Assembly: GCF_023197165.1 (NCBI RefSeq)
Contig: NZ_JALPRD010000012.1
Coordinates: 62,001-126,000 of the forward strand
Reading direction: 5' to 3'
Length of the DNA stretch: 64,000 nucleotides
Origin: Sphingopyxis sp. MSC1_008
GTDB lineage: Bacteria; Pseudomonadota; Alphaproteobacteria; Sphingomonadales; Sphingomonadaceae
Part shown: positions 27,489-38,335 of the stretch, in pieces
Numbering within the stretch: the stretch's first letter is position 1
How the letters are laid out: each line of letters starts with the position of its first letter
Translations under genes and position numbers: made by a program
Notes under the pieces: generated by a model
Told to the model about the DNA's origin: nothing
The model's input: the letters and a program-made list of their open reading frames with translations, nothing else
The model's database searches: none

Positions 27489-28460
27489 ATGCCGATTATG
27501 GCCGCCCGCGTTTATCATGACGGCAAGCTTGTCCGCGACATCGGTCCGGACGAGGAACTTCCCGAAGATTGCGCCGACGGCGATTTCTTCTGGCTTGGCC
27601 TCTATGAACCCACGCCGGGGGAGTTGGAGGGGATCGCCAAGCGGTTCGGCCTTCATCCGCTCGCGGTCGAGGACGCGCTGAAGGCGAACCAGTTGCCGAA
27701 GGTCGAGGCCTACGGCGACCAGCTCTTCATTATCACCCGTACCGCGAACCTCGATTCCGACACGATTCATCCCGGCGAAACGGCGTTTTTTCTTGGCCCC
27801 CATTTCTTCGTCAGCGTCCGCCACGGGTCGGCGCGGACGCACACCGACATCCGGGCACGGCTCGAAACGCTGCCCGCCAAGCTCGCGCACGGTCCCGACT
27901 ATGTCCTCTATGCGGTGCTCGATTTCATCGTCGACGGCTATTTCCCCGTCGTCGACGCGATCGAGGACCGGATGCTGCTGGTCGAGGAAAGCGTGATGGA
28001 CACCCCGCTCGATGCTGCCGAGATTCGCCACCTTTACGCCCAGCGGCACGAAATCATCCGCTTCCAGCGCCTCGTGGGCATGATGAAGGAGGTTGCGGGG
28101 CGCCTCGCGAACGAAGACGACCTGCCCAATATCGATCCCGCCGTGCGCCCCTTTTTCCGCGACATCTGGGATCATGTGCAGCGCGCCGAATTTCGCCTTG
28201 TCGGCCTCCGCGACATTGCCGCGTCAGTGATCGAAACCAATGGCATGCTCGAACAGCAACGCCAGGGCGTGATCACGCGCCAGCTCGCCGCCTGGGCCGC
28301 AATCCTCGCCGTGCCGACCGCGATTGCCGGCATTTATGGCATGAATTTCGAATTCATGCCCGAACTCGATTGGGCTTTTGGTTATCCGTTCGCCCTAGCG
28401 CTGATCTTTGGGGGATCGGGACTCGTCTTCTGGCGCTTCAAGCATATCGGCTGGCTCTGA
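27489..28460 (+). CDS. corA: CorA family divalent metal ion transporter
   Basis: 323 residues. Pentameric Mg2+/Co2+ channel of the inner membrane. Large cytoplasmic N-terminal domain, long helix, then two C-terminal membrane helices with the YGMNF motif (283-287) at the end of the first. The outer-loop acidic motif after it is PELD, and the C-terminus is basic/aromatic (WRFKHIGWL). GGAG lies 10 nt before the ATG; a second ATG is three codons on. Confidence 0.95.
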   Translation: MPIMAARVYHDGKLVRDIGPDEELPEDCADGDFFWLGLYEPTPGELEGIAKRFGLHPLAVEDALKANQLPKVEAYGDQLFIITRTANLDSDTIHPGETAFFLGPHFFVSVRHGSARTHTDIRARLETLPAKLAHGPDYVLYAVLDFIVDGYFPVVDAIEDRMLLVEESVMDTPLDAAEIRHLYAQRHEIIRFQRLVGMMKEVAGRLANEDDLPNIDPAVRPFFRDIWDHVQRAEFRLVGLRDIAASVIETNGMLEQQRQGVITRQLAAWAAILAVPTAIAGIYGMNFEFMPELDWAFGYPFALALIFGGSGLVFWRFKHIGWL

Positions 28461-28533
28461 CGCGCGCGACCCGCTTGCCAGCGGCGGCGGCTTATGGCAG
28501 GGCGCACCTCCCGCCGATGGCGACATCTTGGGG

Positions 28534-28609
28534 GGGCGATTAGCTCAGTTGGTAGAGCATCTCGTTTACACCGAGAGGGTCGGCGGTTCGAGCCCGTCAT
28601 CGCCCACCA
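28534..28609 (+). tRNA. tRNA-Val (anticodon UAC)
   Basis: 76-nt cloverleaf with encoded CCA. Acceptor GGGCGAU pairs with AUCGCCC, D-arm GCUC...GAGC, anticodon stem UCUCG/CGAGA with loop UUUACAC (anticodon UAC), T-arm with GGUUCGA. Reads GUA and other GUN codons. Lies in the gap between corA and the GFA-family gene. Confidence 0.97.
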
Positions 28610-28672
28610 CGAACCTTCCTCGTCATCGTGCGTTGCGCCTTTGCAGCCGATGATGGCTTGAAAGGAAATCCG

Positions 28673-29170
28673 ATGCCGTGCGAACTCAAAGGCTCGTGCC
28701 GGTGCGGCGCGATACGCTTTTCCACGCAGAGCCACACGCCGGTGCCGTACCAGCTTTGCTATTGTTCGATTTGCCGGAAGCAGCAGGGCGGCGGGGGCTA
28801 TGCGATCAACCTCGGCGCGGACGCGCGGTTGCTGAAGGTCGAGGGCGAGGAGAATCTCGGCCTCTATCGTGCGCAGATCGAGGATGACGAGCATGGCCGG
28901 TGCGAAGTTTCGCGCGGCGAACGACGCTTCTGCCGCTTATGCGGGTCGGCACTGTGGCTCTATGATCCGACGTGGCCCGACCTCATCCATCCCTTTGCAA
29001 GCGCGATCGATTCGCCGTTGCCGGCGCCGCCTTCGCGCTTCCACCTGATGCTCAAATATAAGGCCGATTGGGTTGAGCCCGACATCGGGCCGGACGATGC
29101 GGCGTTCGATCTCTATCCCGAAAAATCGATCGAGGAATGGCATAAGGACGCGGGCGTCTGGGTCGCTTGA
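28673..29170 (+). CDS. GFA-family (Gfa/CENP-V) zinc-binding protein
   Basis: 165 residues from ATG 28673 with AAAGGAAA upstream. Zinc ligands of the glutathione-dependent formaldehyde-activating-like fold are all visible: CRC at 9-11, CYCSICRK at 29-36 and FCRLCGS at 86-92. Founding member adds glutathione to formaldehyde, but most relatives are of unknown function. No formaldehyde dehydrogenase is nearby, so no substrate is claimed. Confidence 0.93.
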   Translation: MPCELKGSCRCGAIRFSTQSHTPVPYQLCYCSICRKQQGGGGYAINLGADARLLKVEGEENLGLYRAQIEDDEHGRCEVSRGERRFCRLCGSALWLYDPTWPDLIHPFASAIDSPLPAPPSRFHLMLKYKADWVEPDIGPDDAAFDLYPEKSIEEWHKDAGVWVA

Positions 29171-29221
29171 TCTCGTCGCCGATGGGATTAAGGGACGGCT
29201 ATTCGAAAAAAGGTCGCCTCC

Positions 29222-30679
29222 ATGAAATATCTGCTTGCCGCTCTTGCTCCCGCCCTGTTCGCCTTTGCCTCGCCGGCGCTTGCCGCGCCGAAACAGGGCG
29301 ACGTCGTCATCCGCCATGTGACGATCGTCGACGTCGAGGCGGCGAAGACGGTCGCCGGGCAGGCGGTGGTGCTGAAGGGCGACGATATCGTTGCGGTCGG
29401 CGCTGATGCCGTGATCGCGCGAGATTGGCGCGCGGCGCGAACGGTCGAGGGCAAGGGGCGCTATCTGATCCCCGGCCTCTGGGACATGCATGTCCATTTC
29501 GGCGGCGGGCCCGAACTGATCGAAGAGAATGAGGCGCTGCTGCCGCTCTATGTTGCGAACGGCATCACGACGATCCGCGACTGTTCGGGGGATCTGCCCG
29601 AGCAGGTTCTCGCCTGGCGCGGCGAGATTGCGGCGGGCAGCCTGTTCGGCCCGCGCCTGCTGACATCGGGCGCCAAGATCGAAGGAATCGCGCCGGTGTG
29701 GAAAGGGACGATCGAAGTGGGCAGCACCGCCGACGTCGACGCCGCGCTCGATCGGCTCAAGACGCGCGACAAGGTCGATTTCGTCAAGATCACCGACAGC
29801 ACGCTGAAACCCGAACTGTTCCTCTATGCGCTGCGGCAGGCGAAGGCGCTTGGGCTGCGCACGTCGGGGCATATTCCGATGGCGCTGACGGTCGATCAGG
29901 CGGTCGATGCCGGGATCAGTTCGATCGAGCATCTCGACTATGCCTATAACGCCGGGGCGAAGGACGAGGCCGCGATCGCCGCCGATTTCGCCGCGAAGCG
30001 TATCGACCGCGCCGAAGCGAACCGCCGGCTTGGCACGAGCTTCGACCGCGATACCGCGATGGCGGCCTATCGCCGCTTCGCCGCGAAGGGCGTGTTTGTC
30101 ACTCCGACGCTCAATGGCAGTCGTATCATCACCTATCTTGACCGCGACGATCACTCGAAGGATGAGGGTCTCGCTTATATCGGGCCGAAGCTGCGCAAGA
30201 CCTATGACTGGCGTATCGAGCGCGCCGCAAAGGCCGATGCCGCGGCGATCGGGGCGCGTCATGCGCATATCGAAGCGGTGGGATCGATCCTGCCGATGCT
30301 TACCGAAGCGGGCGTGCCGATCATCGCGGGGACCGACGCGGGTTTCCTCAACAGCTTCAACTATCCGGGCTTCGGACTGCACGACGAGGTCGAGCTGTTC
30401 CAGCAGAAGGGGCTGACTCCGGCGCAGGCGCTGGTTTCGGCAACGCGTGCGGGTCCGGCGTGGTTCGGCCAGCTCGATCGTTATGGCGCGGTGAAGCCCG
30501 GCATGGCGGCAGACTTGGTGCTGCTTACAAAGAACCCGCTCGACGATATTGCTGCGACGCGCGCGATCGACACAGTGGTGGTGGCGGGGGCGGTGCAGGA
30601 TCGCGCGGCGCTCGACAAGATGCTGGCCGATACGCGCGCCAAGGTCGCGGCGTGGAATGCCGAGGCGGCCAAGCCCTAA
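29222..30679 (+). CDS. Exported amidohydrolase
   Basis: 485 residues. Signal peptide cleaved after ALA (about residue 21). Metal-dependent hydrolase of the imidazolonepropionase/dipeptidase-like type: HVH at 90-92, later ligand histidines in TSGHIP and SSIEHLDY, and Asp in AGTDAGF. Ends with the usual KPGMAADLVLL module. Periplasmic hydrolase of a cyclic amide or an N-acyl/dipeptide substrate; not resolvable. Convergent with the next gene, sharing CTAA at the stops (30676-30679). Confidence 0.9.
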   Translation: MKYLLAALAPALFAFASPALAAPKQGDVVIRHVTIVDVEAAKTVAGQAVVLKGDDIVAVGADAVIARDWRAARTVEGKGRYLIPGLWDMHVHFGGGPELIEENEALLPLYVANGITTIRDCSGDLPEQVLAWRGEIAAGSLFGPRLLTSGAKIEGIAPVWKGTIEVGSTADVDAALDRLKTRDKVDFVKITDSTLKPELFLYALRQAKALGLRTSGHIPMALTVDQAVDAGISSIEHLDYAYNAGAKDEAAIAADFAAKRIDRAEANRRLGTSFDRDTAMAAYRRFAAKGVFVTPTLNGSRIITYLDRDDHSKDEGLAYIGPKLRKTYDWRIERAAKADAAAIGARHAHIEAVGSILPMLTEAGVPIIAGTDAGFLNSFNYPGFGLHDEVELFQQKGLTPAQALVSATRAGPAWFGQLDRYGAVKPGMAADLVLLTKNPLDDIAATRAIDTVVVAGAVQDRAALDKMLADTRAKVAAWNAEAAKP

Positions 30680-30951
30680 GGGATGATGGCGCGTGCCGCT
30701 TGCCGGGCGCGCCACACGCTCCAAAGGGTGAACAGCCCCATCGCGGCCCAGATGACGTTGAGGACCGCCGACGGGATCGCGCCGTTATAGCCCGAATTGA
30801 CGATGAAGCCGCCGGCGCCGACGACGTTCATCCACTGATAGAGATAGCTGCGCCCCTCGAGCCTGCCGAGCGACAGCAGGATATAGGCGGCGAGGATGAT
30901 TGCGGCGGCCGCCCAGCCGATGGCCTCGATGACGATGACTTCCGCGCTCAT
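30676..30951 (-). CDS. CBU_0592-like small membrane protein
   Basis: 91 residues from ATG 30951 (GGAGAGGAAG directly upstream). Three predicted membrane helices with WAAAAIILAAYILLSLG, SYLYQWMNVVGAGGF and the PSAVLNVIWAAMGLFTLW segment, typical of a short family of unknown function related to SemiSWEET/PQ-loop-like proteins. Lies between the amidohydrolase (opposite strand) and the aconitase terminator. Confidence 0.82.
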   Translation of the reverse strand: MSAEVIVIEAIGWAAAAIILAAYILLSLGRLEGRSYLYQWMNVVGAGGFIVNSGYNGAIPSAVLNVIWAAMGLFTLWSVWRARQAARAIIP

Positions 30952-30968
30952 GCGCTTCCTCTCCAAAT

Positions 30969-31004
30969 AAAAGCGCCCGCCCCGGTGAGGGGGCGGGCGC
31001 TTTT
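30969..31004 (-). terminator. Rho-independent terminator of acnA
   Basis: Stem AAAAGCGCCCGCCCC with its complement (30969-30983 and 30990-31004; one extra G in the loop), followed on the minus strand by TTTTATTT. It lies 20 nt past the acnA stop. The symmetric A/T ends could allow some function in the other direction too. Confidence 0.9.
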
Positions 31005-31024
31005 AGCATCAGGCGTTTCCCGCG

Positions 31025-33697
<2,673 letters not shown>

Positions 33698-33843
33698 AGG
33701 ATTGCAGTCCCCATGTTGGCGCGGCGGGGAATGACTGTCCGATGGCAAAGCGGGAGAGCGGGGCCAACGGGAGTCGCACGCGCGGGTTTATGTTGGCGCC
33801 GCCTTACGCCCAGGCCATGGAAATGCAAGGGGGTGGGGGACGG

Positions 33844-34464
33844 CTATCGCGGCAGGACCACCTCGACACGGCGATTCCGGGCGCGGCCGGCGGCGTCATC
33901 CTTCCCTTCGGCGGTTTGGTTTGGCGCGATCGGGGTGGTCTCGCCCTTGCCCGACACGCGGAATGCGCGCTGTCGCACACCGATCTGGCTCGCGAACCAG
34001 TCGGCAACGGTGCGCGCCCGCTTTTCGGACAGCCGCAGGTTATAGGCGTCGTCGCCCTTGGCGTCGCTATGGCCGATCACCTCGATGGCGCCCGGCGGCG
34101 CCTTGCGGATCAGTTCGCTTGCCTTGCGCAACTCGGCCTCGGCACCGGGGGTCAGATCGGCCTTGTCGAATTCGAACAGCGCATCGGCGGGCAGGTCGAC
34201 GATCGTGGTGGTATCGGTGACGCGAATGTTGAGTCCGCTGACGTCGCCTTTCAGGTCGCTGACCGTTCCCGTCATCGTGCTTCCCGCCGTCGCGTTTCCT
34301 GGCCTGCCAGCGGCGGCGGGCGGTGTGTCGGCGGCGGCTGCGCCGGGGCCGGAGGTCCCCCCGGCCCCCGTGGCGGCATCGCCGGCAGGGGCATCTTCAC
34401 CCCCGCCCGGCGAACAGGCGGCGAGCAGCGCGGCGCCGATCGACAGCGATGCAAACCGCATCAT
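33844..34464 (-). CDS. OmpA-family lipoprotein
   Basis: 206 residues. Lipobox LLAAC near residue 20, a Gly/Ala/Pro linker, then an OmpA C-terminal peptidoglycan-binding domain (ALFEFDKADL, VIGHSDAKGDDAYNLRLSEKRARTV). Anchors outer membrane to peptidoglycan. ATG at 34464 overlaps the upstream lipoprotein stop (ATGA), so the two are co-expressed. Confidence 0.93.
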   Translation of the reverse strand: MMRFASLSIGAALLAACSPGGGEDAPAGDAATGAGGTSGPGAAAADTPPAAAGRPGNATAGSTMTGTVSDLKGDVSGLNIRVTDTTTIVDLPADALFEFDKADLTPGAEAELRKASELIRKAPPGAIEVIGHSDAKGDDAYNLRLSEKRARTVADWFASQIGVRQRAFRVSGKGETTPIAPNQTAEGKDDAAGRARNRRVEVVLPR

Positions 34465-35000
34465 CGCGTGACCGGTATCCCGTCGAACGGGCCGACTTCG
34501 GGGAGGTTGATCGACACGGTCTTGCTGGTTGCGGGCGGCGCGGGGAATTTCGCCCAGATCACGCCGGGCTTGATTTCGCAGGACGTATTCAGGCGCGTTC
34601 CGCCGACGTTCGATGCCATCCACTCGCCGGCATTGTCCTTGAGCACGCCAAGCCGCTGCGACGTCGCGTCGTCGATCACGCTGATCTTTTGCACATCGAA
34701 CGATTCGCTGTTGATCTTCTCGTCGCTCGAGCAGCGCAGCGTCACGGTCAATATGTCACCGGTGACCGCAACCTTCATCAGGTCGACCTGCGACCCGTCG
34801 GGTCCCGGCTGGCTTTGGATCGCGACCTGCGCGGGCATGCGCGCGACGGGTGCTTCGTCCTGCGGTGCGGTGACCGTTTCGCGCATGACGCCCGATTCTG
34901 GCGCGGCGGCCGTGTCCGGGGTCGACGGCGTCTCGCTGACGTCGCAGCCTGCAAGCGCAATTCCGGTCACCGCCAGGAAAGTAACATGCCGAATATTCAC
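34461..35000 (-). CDS. Hypothetical lipoprotein
   Basis: 179 residues. Signal peptide ending in lipobox ALAGC, a Thr/Pro/Ala-rich linker, then a domain with two Cys (CSSDEK and TSCEIKPGVIW) that may form a disulfide. No named domain recognised. Followed by the OmpA-family lipoprotein gene with ATGA overlap; the pair may act together in the envelope. Confidence 0.85.
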   Translation of the reverse strand: MNIRHVTFLAVTGIALAGCDVSETPSTPDTAAAPESGVMRETVTAPQDEAPVARMPAQVAIQSQPGPDGSQVDLMKVAVTGDILTVTLRCSSDEKINSESFDVQKISVIDDATSQRLGVLKDNAGEWMASNVGGTRLNTSCEIKPGVIWAKFPAPPATSKTVSINLPEVGPFDGIPVTR

Positions 35001-35090
35001 CGATAAATCTCCGTCCCTATCTGAATAGGGGACTTACGTTTTACCGGGGCGAGGGTTCCCGGCGGGGCTCTGCATGCCTGCCCGCCGTGA

Positions 35091-35258
35091 TCAGTTCAGC
35101 GCGTCGTTGATCGTGTTGAAGATAGTCTCGAGGTTGAGTCCGAGCGTCTGGAAGGCGATGATGCACGCGAGTGCGATCAGCGCGGCGATCAGGCCATATT
35201 CGATCGCCGTCGCGGCCTGTTCGTCGCAGAGGAGGTTCGGTGTTCCCTTGGTCCGCAT
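35091..35258 (-). CDS. Flp-type pilin (type IVb), lone
   Basis: 55 residues from ATG 35258 (another in-frame ATG at 35279). Short N-terminal leader, then the prepilin pattern ATAIEYGLIAALIALACIIAF with the Glu/Tyr pair at +5/+6, and a short polar C-terminus. The residue before the predicted cleavage is Ala (EQAATAIEYG) where Gly is usual. No cpaA peptidase or tad secretion genes are in the window, so assembly depends on genes elsewhere. Confidence 0.87.
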   Translation of the reverse strand: MRTKGTPNLLCDEQAATAIEYGLIAALIALACIIAFQTLGLNLETIFNTINDALN

Positions 35259-35476
35259 GATCCTGATCCCTTGTCCCATGTTCCGTTCTGGCCCCGGGGC
35301 GGGAATAGCGCAGCGGGGCTGGGGCTATTCCTGCGGAAGAGGATTAATGCGCTGATAAGCGAAGATAAATGTTCGTGGTTTGGTGGCGTTGATTTGGGCC
35401 CGGTGGTGAGGGGCTGGCCATAGCGCCCGCCCGCTGTCAGGCTCGCGGCGTCAGAGGCTGGAAATGGGGGATGCGG

Positions 35477-35938
35477 ATGATGCGAAGGATGATGATGATG
35501 GCGATGGCGGCGGGACTGATCGCCGCGCCCGCGGCGGCGCGCGAAGCGGACAGGGTGCTGATGTCCGAGCACCCGCAGGGGCGCGCCTTTCAGGAAGCGG
35601 TGGGCTATGCCGATGCGGTGATCGCGGGCGACACGATTTACCTGTCGGGCGTGGTCGCGGGCATGGCGAAGGGCGAGACCGACCTTGCGCCCGGATATGA
35701 CCGCGCGTTCAAAGCGATCGCCGCGACGCTGGCGCGCGCAGGAGCGAGCTGGGACGATGTCGTCGACATCACGACCTTTCACACCGACCTCGCGGCGCAT
35801 ATCGACGGCTTTGCGGCGGTAAAGAACCGCTATGTAAAGGCGCCTTTTCCGGCGTGGACCGCGATCGGCGTGTCGCGGCTGTACGAGCCGACCGCAGTGG
35901 TCGAGATCAAGGTGGTGGCGGTGAAGCCGCGGACATAA
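35477..35938 (+). CDS. Exported RidA-family protein
   Basis: 153 residues from ATG 35477 (GGGGG six nt upstream; ATGs at 35471 and 35480 also in frame). Met-rich start followed by a signal peptide (AAGLIAAPAAA). The mature part is a RidA/YjgF trimer subunit (DTIYLSGVVAG, AGASWDDVVDITTF, PFPAWTAIGVSRLYEP). Cytoplasmic RidA deaminates reactive enamines; the conserved Arg of that site aligns with residues in the GVSRLY strand region only approximately, so activity is not certain. Export is unusual for the family's best known members. Confidence 0.87.
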   Translation: MMRRMMMMAMAAGLIAAPAAAREADRVLMSEHPQGRAFQEAVGYADAVIAGDTIYLSGVVAGMAKGETDLAPGYDRAFKAIAATLARAGASWDDVVDITTFHTDLAAHIDGFAAVKNRYVKAPFPAWTAIGVSRLYEPTAVVEIKVVAVKPRT

Positions 35939-35947
35939 CGCGGCGGC

Positions 35948-37129
35948 TTAGCTGCCGCCCGCGGCGAGGCGCACCGACTTGGGGGTGAAGGTGCGGACGC
36001 GGTTGCGGCCGGTGCGCTTGGCTTCGTAGAGCGCCTGGTCGGCCTCCTGCATCAGCGCCGAGAGCGTCGTGCCGGGGGCGCCGATCGCGAGGCCGATGCT
36101 GGTCGTCGGGCAGAGCTTGGCCGGGATGCGGTCGGCGCACGCGGCCTGCAGCCCGGTTCGGACCGCCTCGGCGAGTTGGCGCGCCGCCTCGATCCCCGCG
36201 CCGGGGATGAGCAGCGCGAATTCCTCGCCGCCGATCCGCCCCGCGACCATCTCGGCGGGGCCGATGCGGCGGACATGCGCGCCGAACGCGGCGATGATCG
36301 CGTCGCCGACCGCGTGGCCGTGATTGTCGTTGACTCGTTTGAAATGGTCGAGGTCGGCGATCATCAGCGCGACGGGGGTGTTTGCATCGATGCAACGGCG
36401 GAGCGCGGCGCCCGCCTGCGCCTCGAACCCGCGGCGGTTGAGCAGGCCCGAGAGATTGTCGTCGTCGACCTGGCGGCGGAGTTCGGCGATCTGGTCGATC
36501 GCGACCGCGACCATCAGGCTGATCGCCGCGACGATCGACACCATCGCCTGGCTGAACTGGACCGTGGTCCAGTAAACCGACTGCTGGAACCCGACATAAT
36601 TGTCGAAGCCGCCGACGAGCGAGAGCAGCACGATCGGGCGGATGATGAGGTTGAGCGCCGAGATCGCCGCGACCCAGAACAGCACGCGGTCGATGAGGTA
36701 GGGCTTTTCGATCGGCCAGAGCGACTTGACGACCATCGCGGCGATGAGGCCGGCGCCGATGCTGATCGACAGGATGCGCGCGGCGATGCTCGGCTGGACG
36801 AGCAGAAACCAGGTGAAGACGGCGATCGAGATCGCGGTCGTCACCGCCATCGCGCGCCAGGGGATCGGCAGGCTGTAGCGCTTGATGATCGCCGCCGCGA
36901 ACAGGACGCCGGTGGCGAGGAAGCCGAGATTGGCGGGCAGGCGCTGCAATTCCATCGGCAGCACCGGGCCGACGTCCTGGATCAGGAAGGCGATCGCCGA
37001 CGCGGTATAGGCGCCCGCCGCATAGGCGACATAGTGTTCGCGGCGGTTCAGCCAGAGCAGGAAAAAGGCGATCGCGAACAGCAGGCCGATGCCCGGATTG
37101 AGCAACGAGATGAAAAATTGTCCGTTCAC
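35948..37129 (-). CDS. Membrane-bound diguanylate cyclase (GGDEF)
   Basis: 393 residues. Seven or so membrane helices in the first ~210 residues (sensor of unknown ligand), then a GGDEF domain with active-site GGEEF (300-304), substrate site DLDHFKRVND and the C-terminal ADQALYEAKRTGRN. Should make c-di-GMP. The RxxD inhibitory site expected just before GGEEF is absent (sequence there is PAEMVAGRI), so product inhibition by that route is unlikely. A PilZ effector is encoded at 47 kb. Confidence 0.94.
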   Translation of the reverse strand: MNGQFFISLLNPGIGLLFAIAFFLLWLNRREHYVAYAAGAYTASAIAFLIQDVGPVLPMELQRLPANLGFLATGVLFAAAIIKRYSLPIPWRAMAVTTAISIAVFTWFLLVQPSIAARILSISIGAGLIAAMVVKSLWPIEKPYLIDRVLFWVAAISALNLIIRPIVLLSLVGGFDNYVGFQQSVYWTTVQFSQAMVSIVAAISLMVAVAIDQIAELRRQVDDDNLSGLLNRRGFEAQAGAALRRCIDANTPVALMIADLDHFKRVNDNHGHAVGDAIIAAFGAHVRRIGPAEMVAGRIGGEEFALLIPGAGIEAARQLAEAVRTGLQAACADRIPAKLCPTTSIGLAIGAPGTTLSALMQEADQALYEAKRTGRNRVRTFTPKSVRLAAGGS

Positions 37130-37230
37130 ACTACCGCTTTCTGCCCCCGCCCCCCGGGGTAGCAGCGCCTTGGATAACGAATTGTTACTTTTCTGGGAGT
37201 TAAGTCACGGTAACGCGGCGAGAGTCATGG

Positions 37231-38247
37231 TCAAGCGGTCCCGCGCACGACGAGATGGACGGGGATGCGCGTGCCGCTCCGCGTGCGTTCGTCATCCTCG
37301 AGCGCCATCGCGACGAGCGCCTCGCCCGCGGCGTCGAGATCGGGCTCGAGCGTCGTGAGCGCCGGATCGGCGAGGGTGCCGGCGCGGATGCCGTCGAAGC
37401 CGATCAGCGCGACATCCTCGGGAACGCGGCGCCCGGCATCCTTCAAGCCCTGCAAGACGCCGAGCGCGAGCATGTCCGAGGCCGCGAAGATCGCGTCGGT
37501 TTCGGGGTGCGCTTCGAGGAGGGCGTGGACCGCGGCGACGCCCTGCGCGTGGCGGTCGGCGGCGGCGGGCGGTTCCGCGACGATTGCGGTCAGGCCGTGC
37601 GCGGCGAGCGCGGCCGAGAAACCGTCGCGGCGTTCGTCGAACTGGCGCTGCGGCGACTGCTGCGGCCCAACGAAGGCGATGTGGCGGCGGCCGTCCCGCA
37701 CGAAATGTTCGGCGGCGAGCTGGCCGCCGTGGTCATTCTCGCTGCGCATCCAGTGGAACGGGCTGCCGGGGCTGCCCCAGCAGACGAAGTCGAGCCCCGA
37801 TGCCTGTGCAGCCGCGAAATAGTCCCACGCCGGGCGGTTGCTGGTCGTGCCGATGACGATCATCGCGTCGGCGAGTCCCGAGGCGACGAAATCGGCGCGG
37901 AAATTGTCGGGATTTTCCTGAAACGAGACGAGCAGGTTGAACCCGCGCGCCGACGTCGCGGCGGCGATGCTGCCGAGCAGCGCGAAATAAAAGGGGTTGA
38001 TCGCGCTGCGATCCTCGCCGGGGCGGCAGATGGTGACGAGCGCGATCGTCTCGCTGCTTTTCAGGCGCAGCGACGAGGCGTGGCGGTCGACGACATAGCC
38101 GAGCTCGCGCGCCGCGGCGGACACGCGCGCGCGGGTTTCGGCGTTGACGCCGGGGCTGTTGCGCAAGGCACGCGAAACGGTCGATTGCGACACGCCGGCG
38201 CGCTCGGCAACGTCGAACGATGTGGGACGCAGCATCTTTCCGTTCAC
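37231..38247 (-). CDS. LacI-family transcriptional regulator
   Basis: 338 residues from GTG 38247, preferred because AGAGAGG lies just upstream; ATG 38235 is the alternative. N-terminal LacI helix-turn-helix (DVAERAGVSQSTVSRAL) with hinge, then a periplasmic-binding-protein-like effector domain (LLGSIAAATSARGFNLL, AIFAASDMLALGVLQGL, DVALIGFDGI). It follows the DUF2891 gene by 88 nt on the same strand and probably controls the 5-oxoprolinase/DUF969/DUF979/DUF2891 genes. Confidence 0.92.
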   Translation of the reverse strand: MNGKMLRPTSFDVAERAGVSQSTVSRALRNSPGVNAETRARVSAAARELGYVVDRHASSLRLKSSETIALVTICRPGEDRSAINPFYFALLGSIAAATSARGFNLLVSFQENPDNFRADFVASGLADAMIVIGTTSNRPAWDYFAAAQASGLDFVCWGSPGSPFHWMRSENDHGGQLAAEHFVRDGRRHIAFVGPQQSPQRQFDERRDGFSAALAAHGLTAIVAEPPAAADRHAQGVAAVHALLEAHPETDAIFAASDMLALGVLQGLKDAGRRVPEDVALIGFDGIRAGTLADPALTTLEPDLDAAGEALVAMALEDDERTRSGTRIPVHLVVRGTA

Positions 38248-38335
38248 CTTGGCCTCTCTCCCCCTTGCGCCGTCTCTCGCCGCGAGGGGATGGCTTGTCA
38301 ATTGGCGAGACCGTCCGCTTCTCCAGAACGACGGC

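Noticed and set aside
28408-28653. Small open frame across the tRNA gene
   Set aside because: Overlaps tRNA-Val and has no protein-like features.
35302-35331. Hairpin as a terminator between pilin and RidA genes
   Set aside because: The two genes diverge here, so no transcript should end at this place, and no T tract follows.
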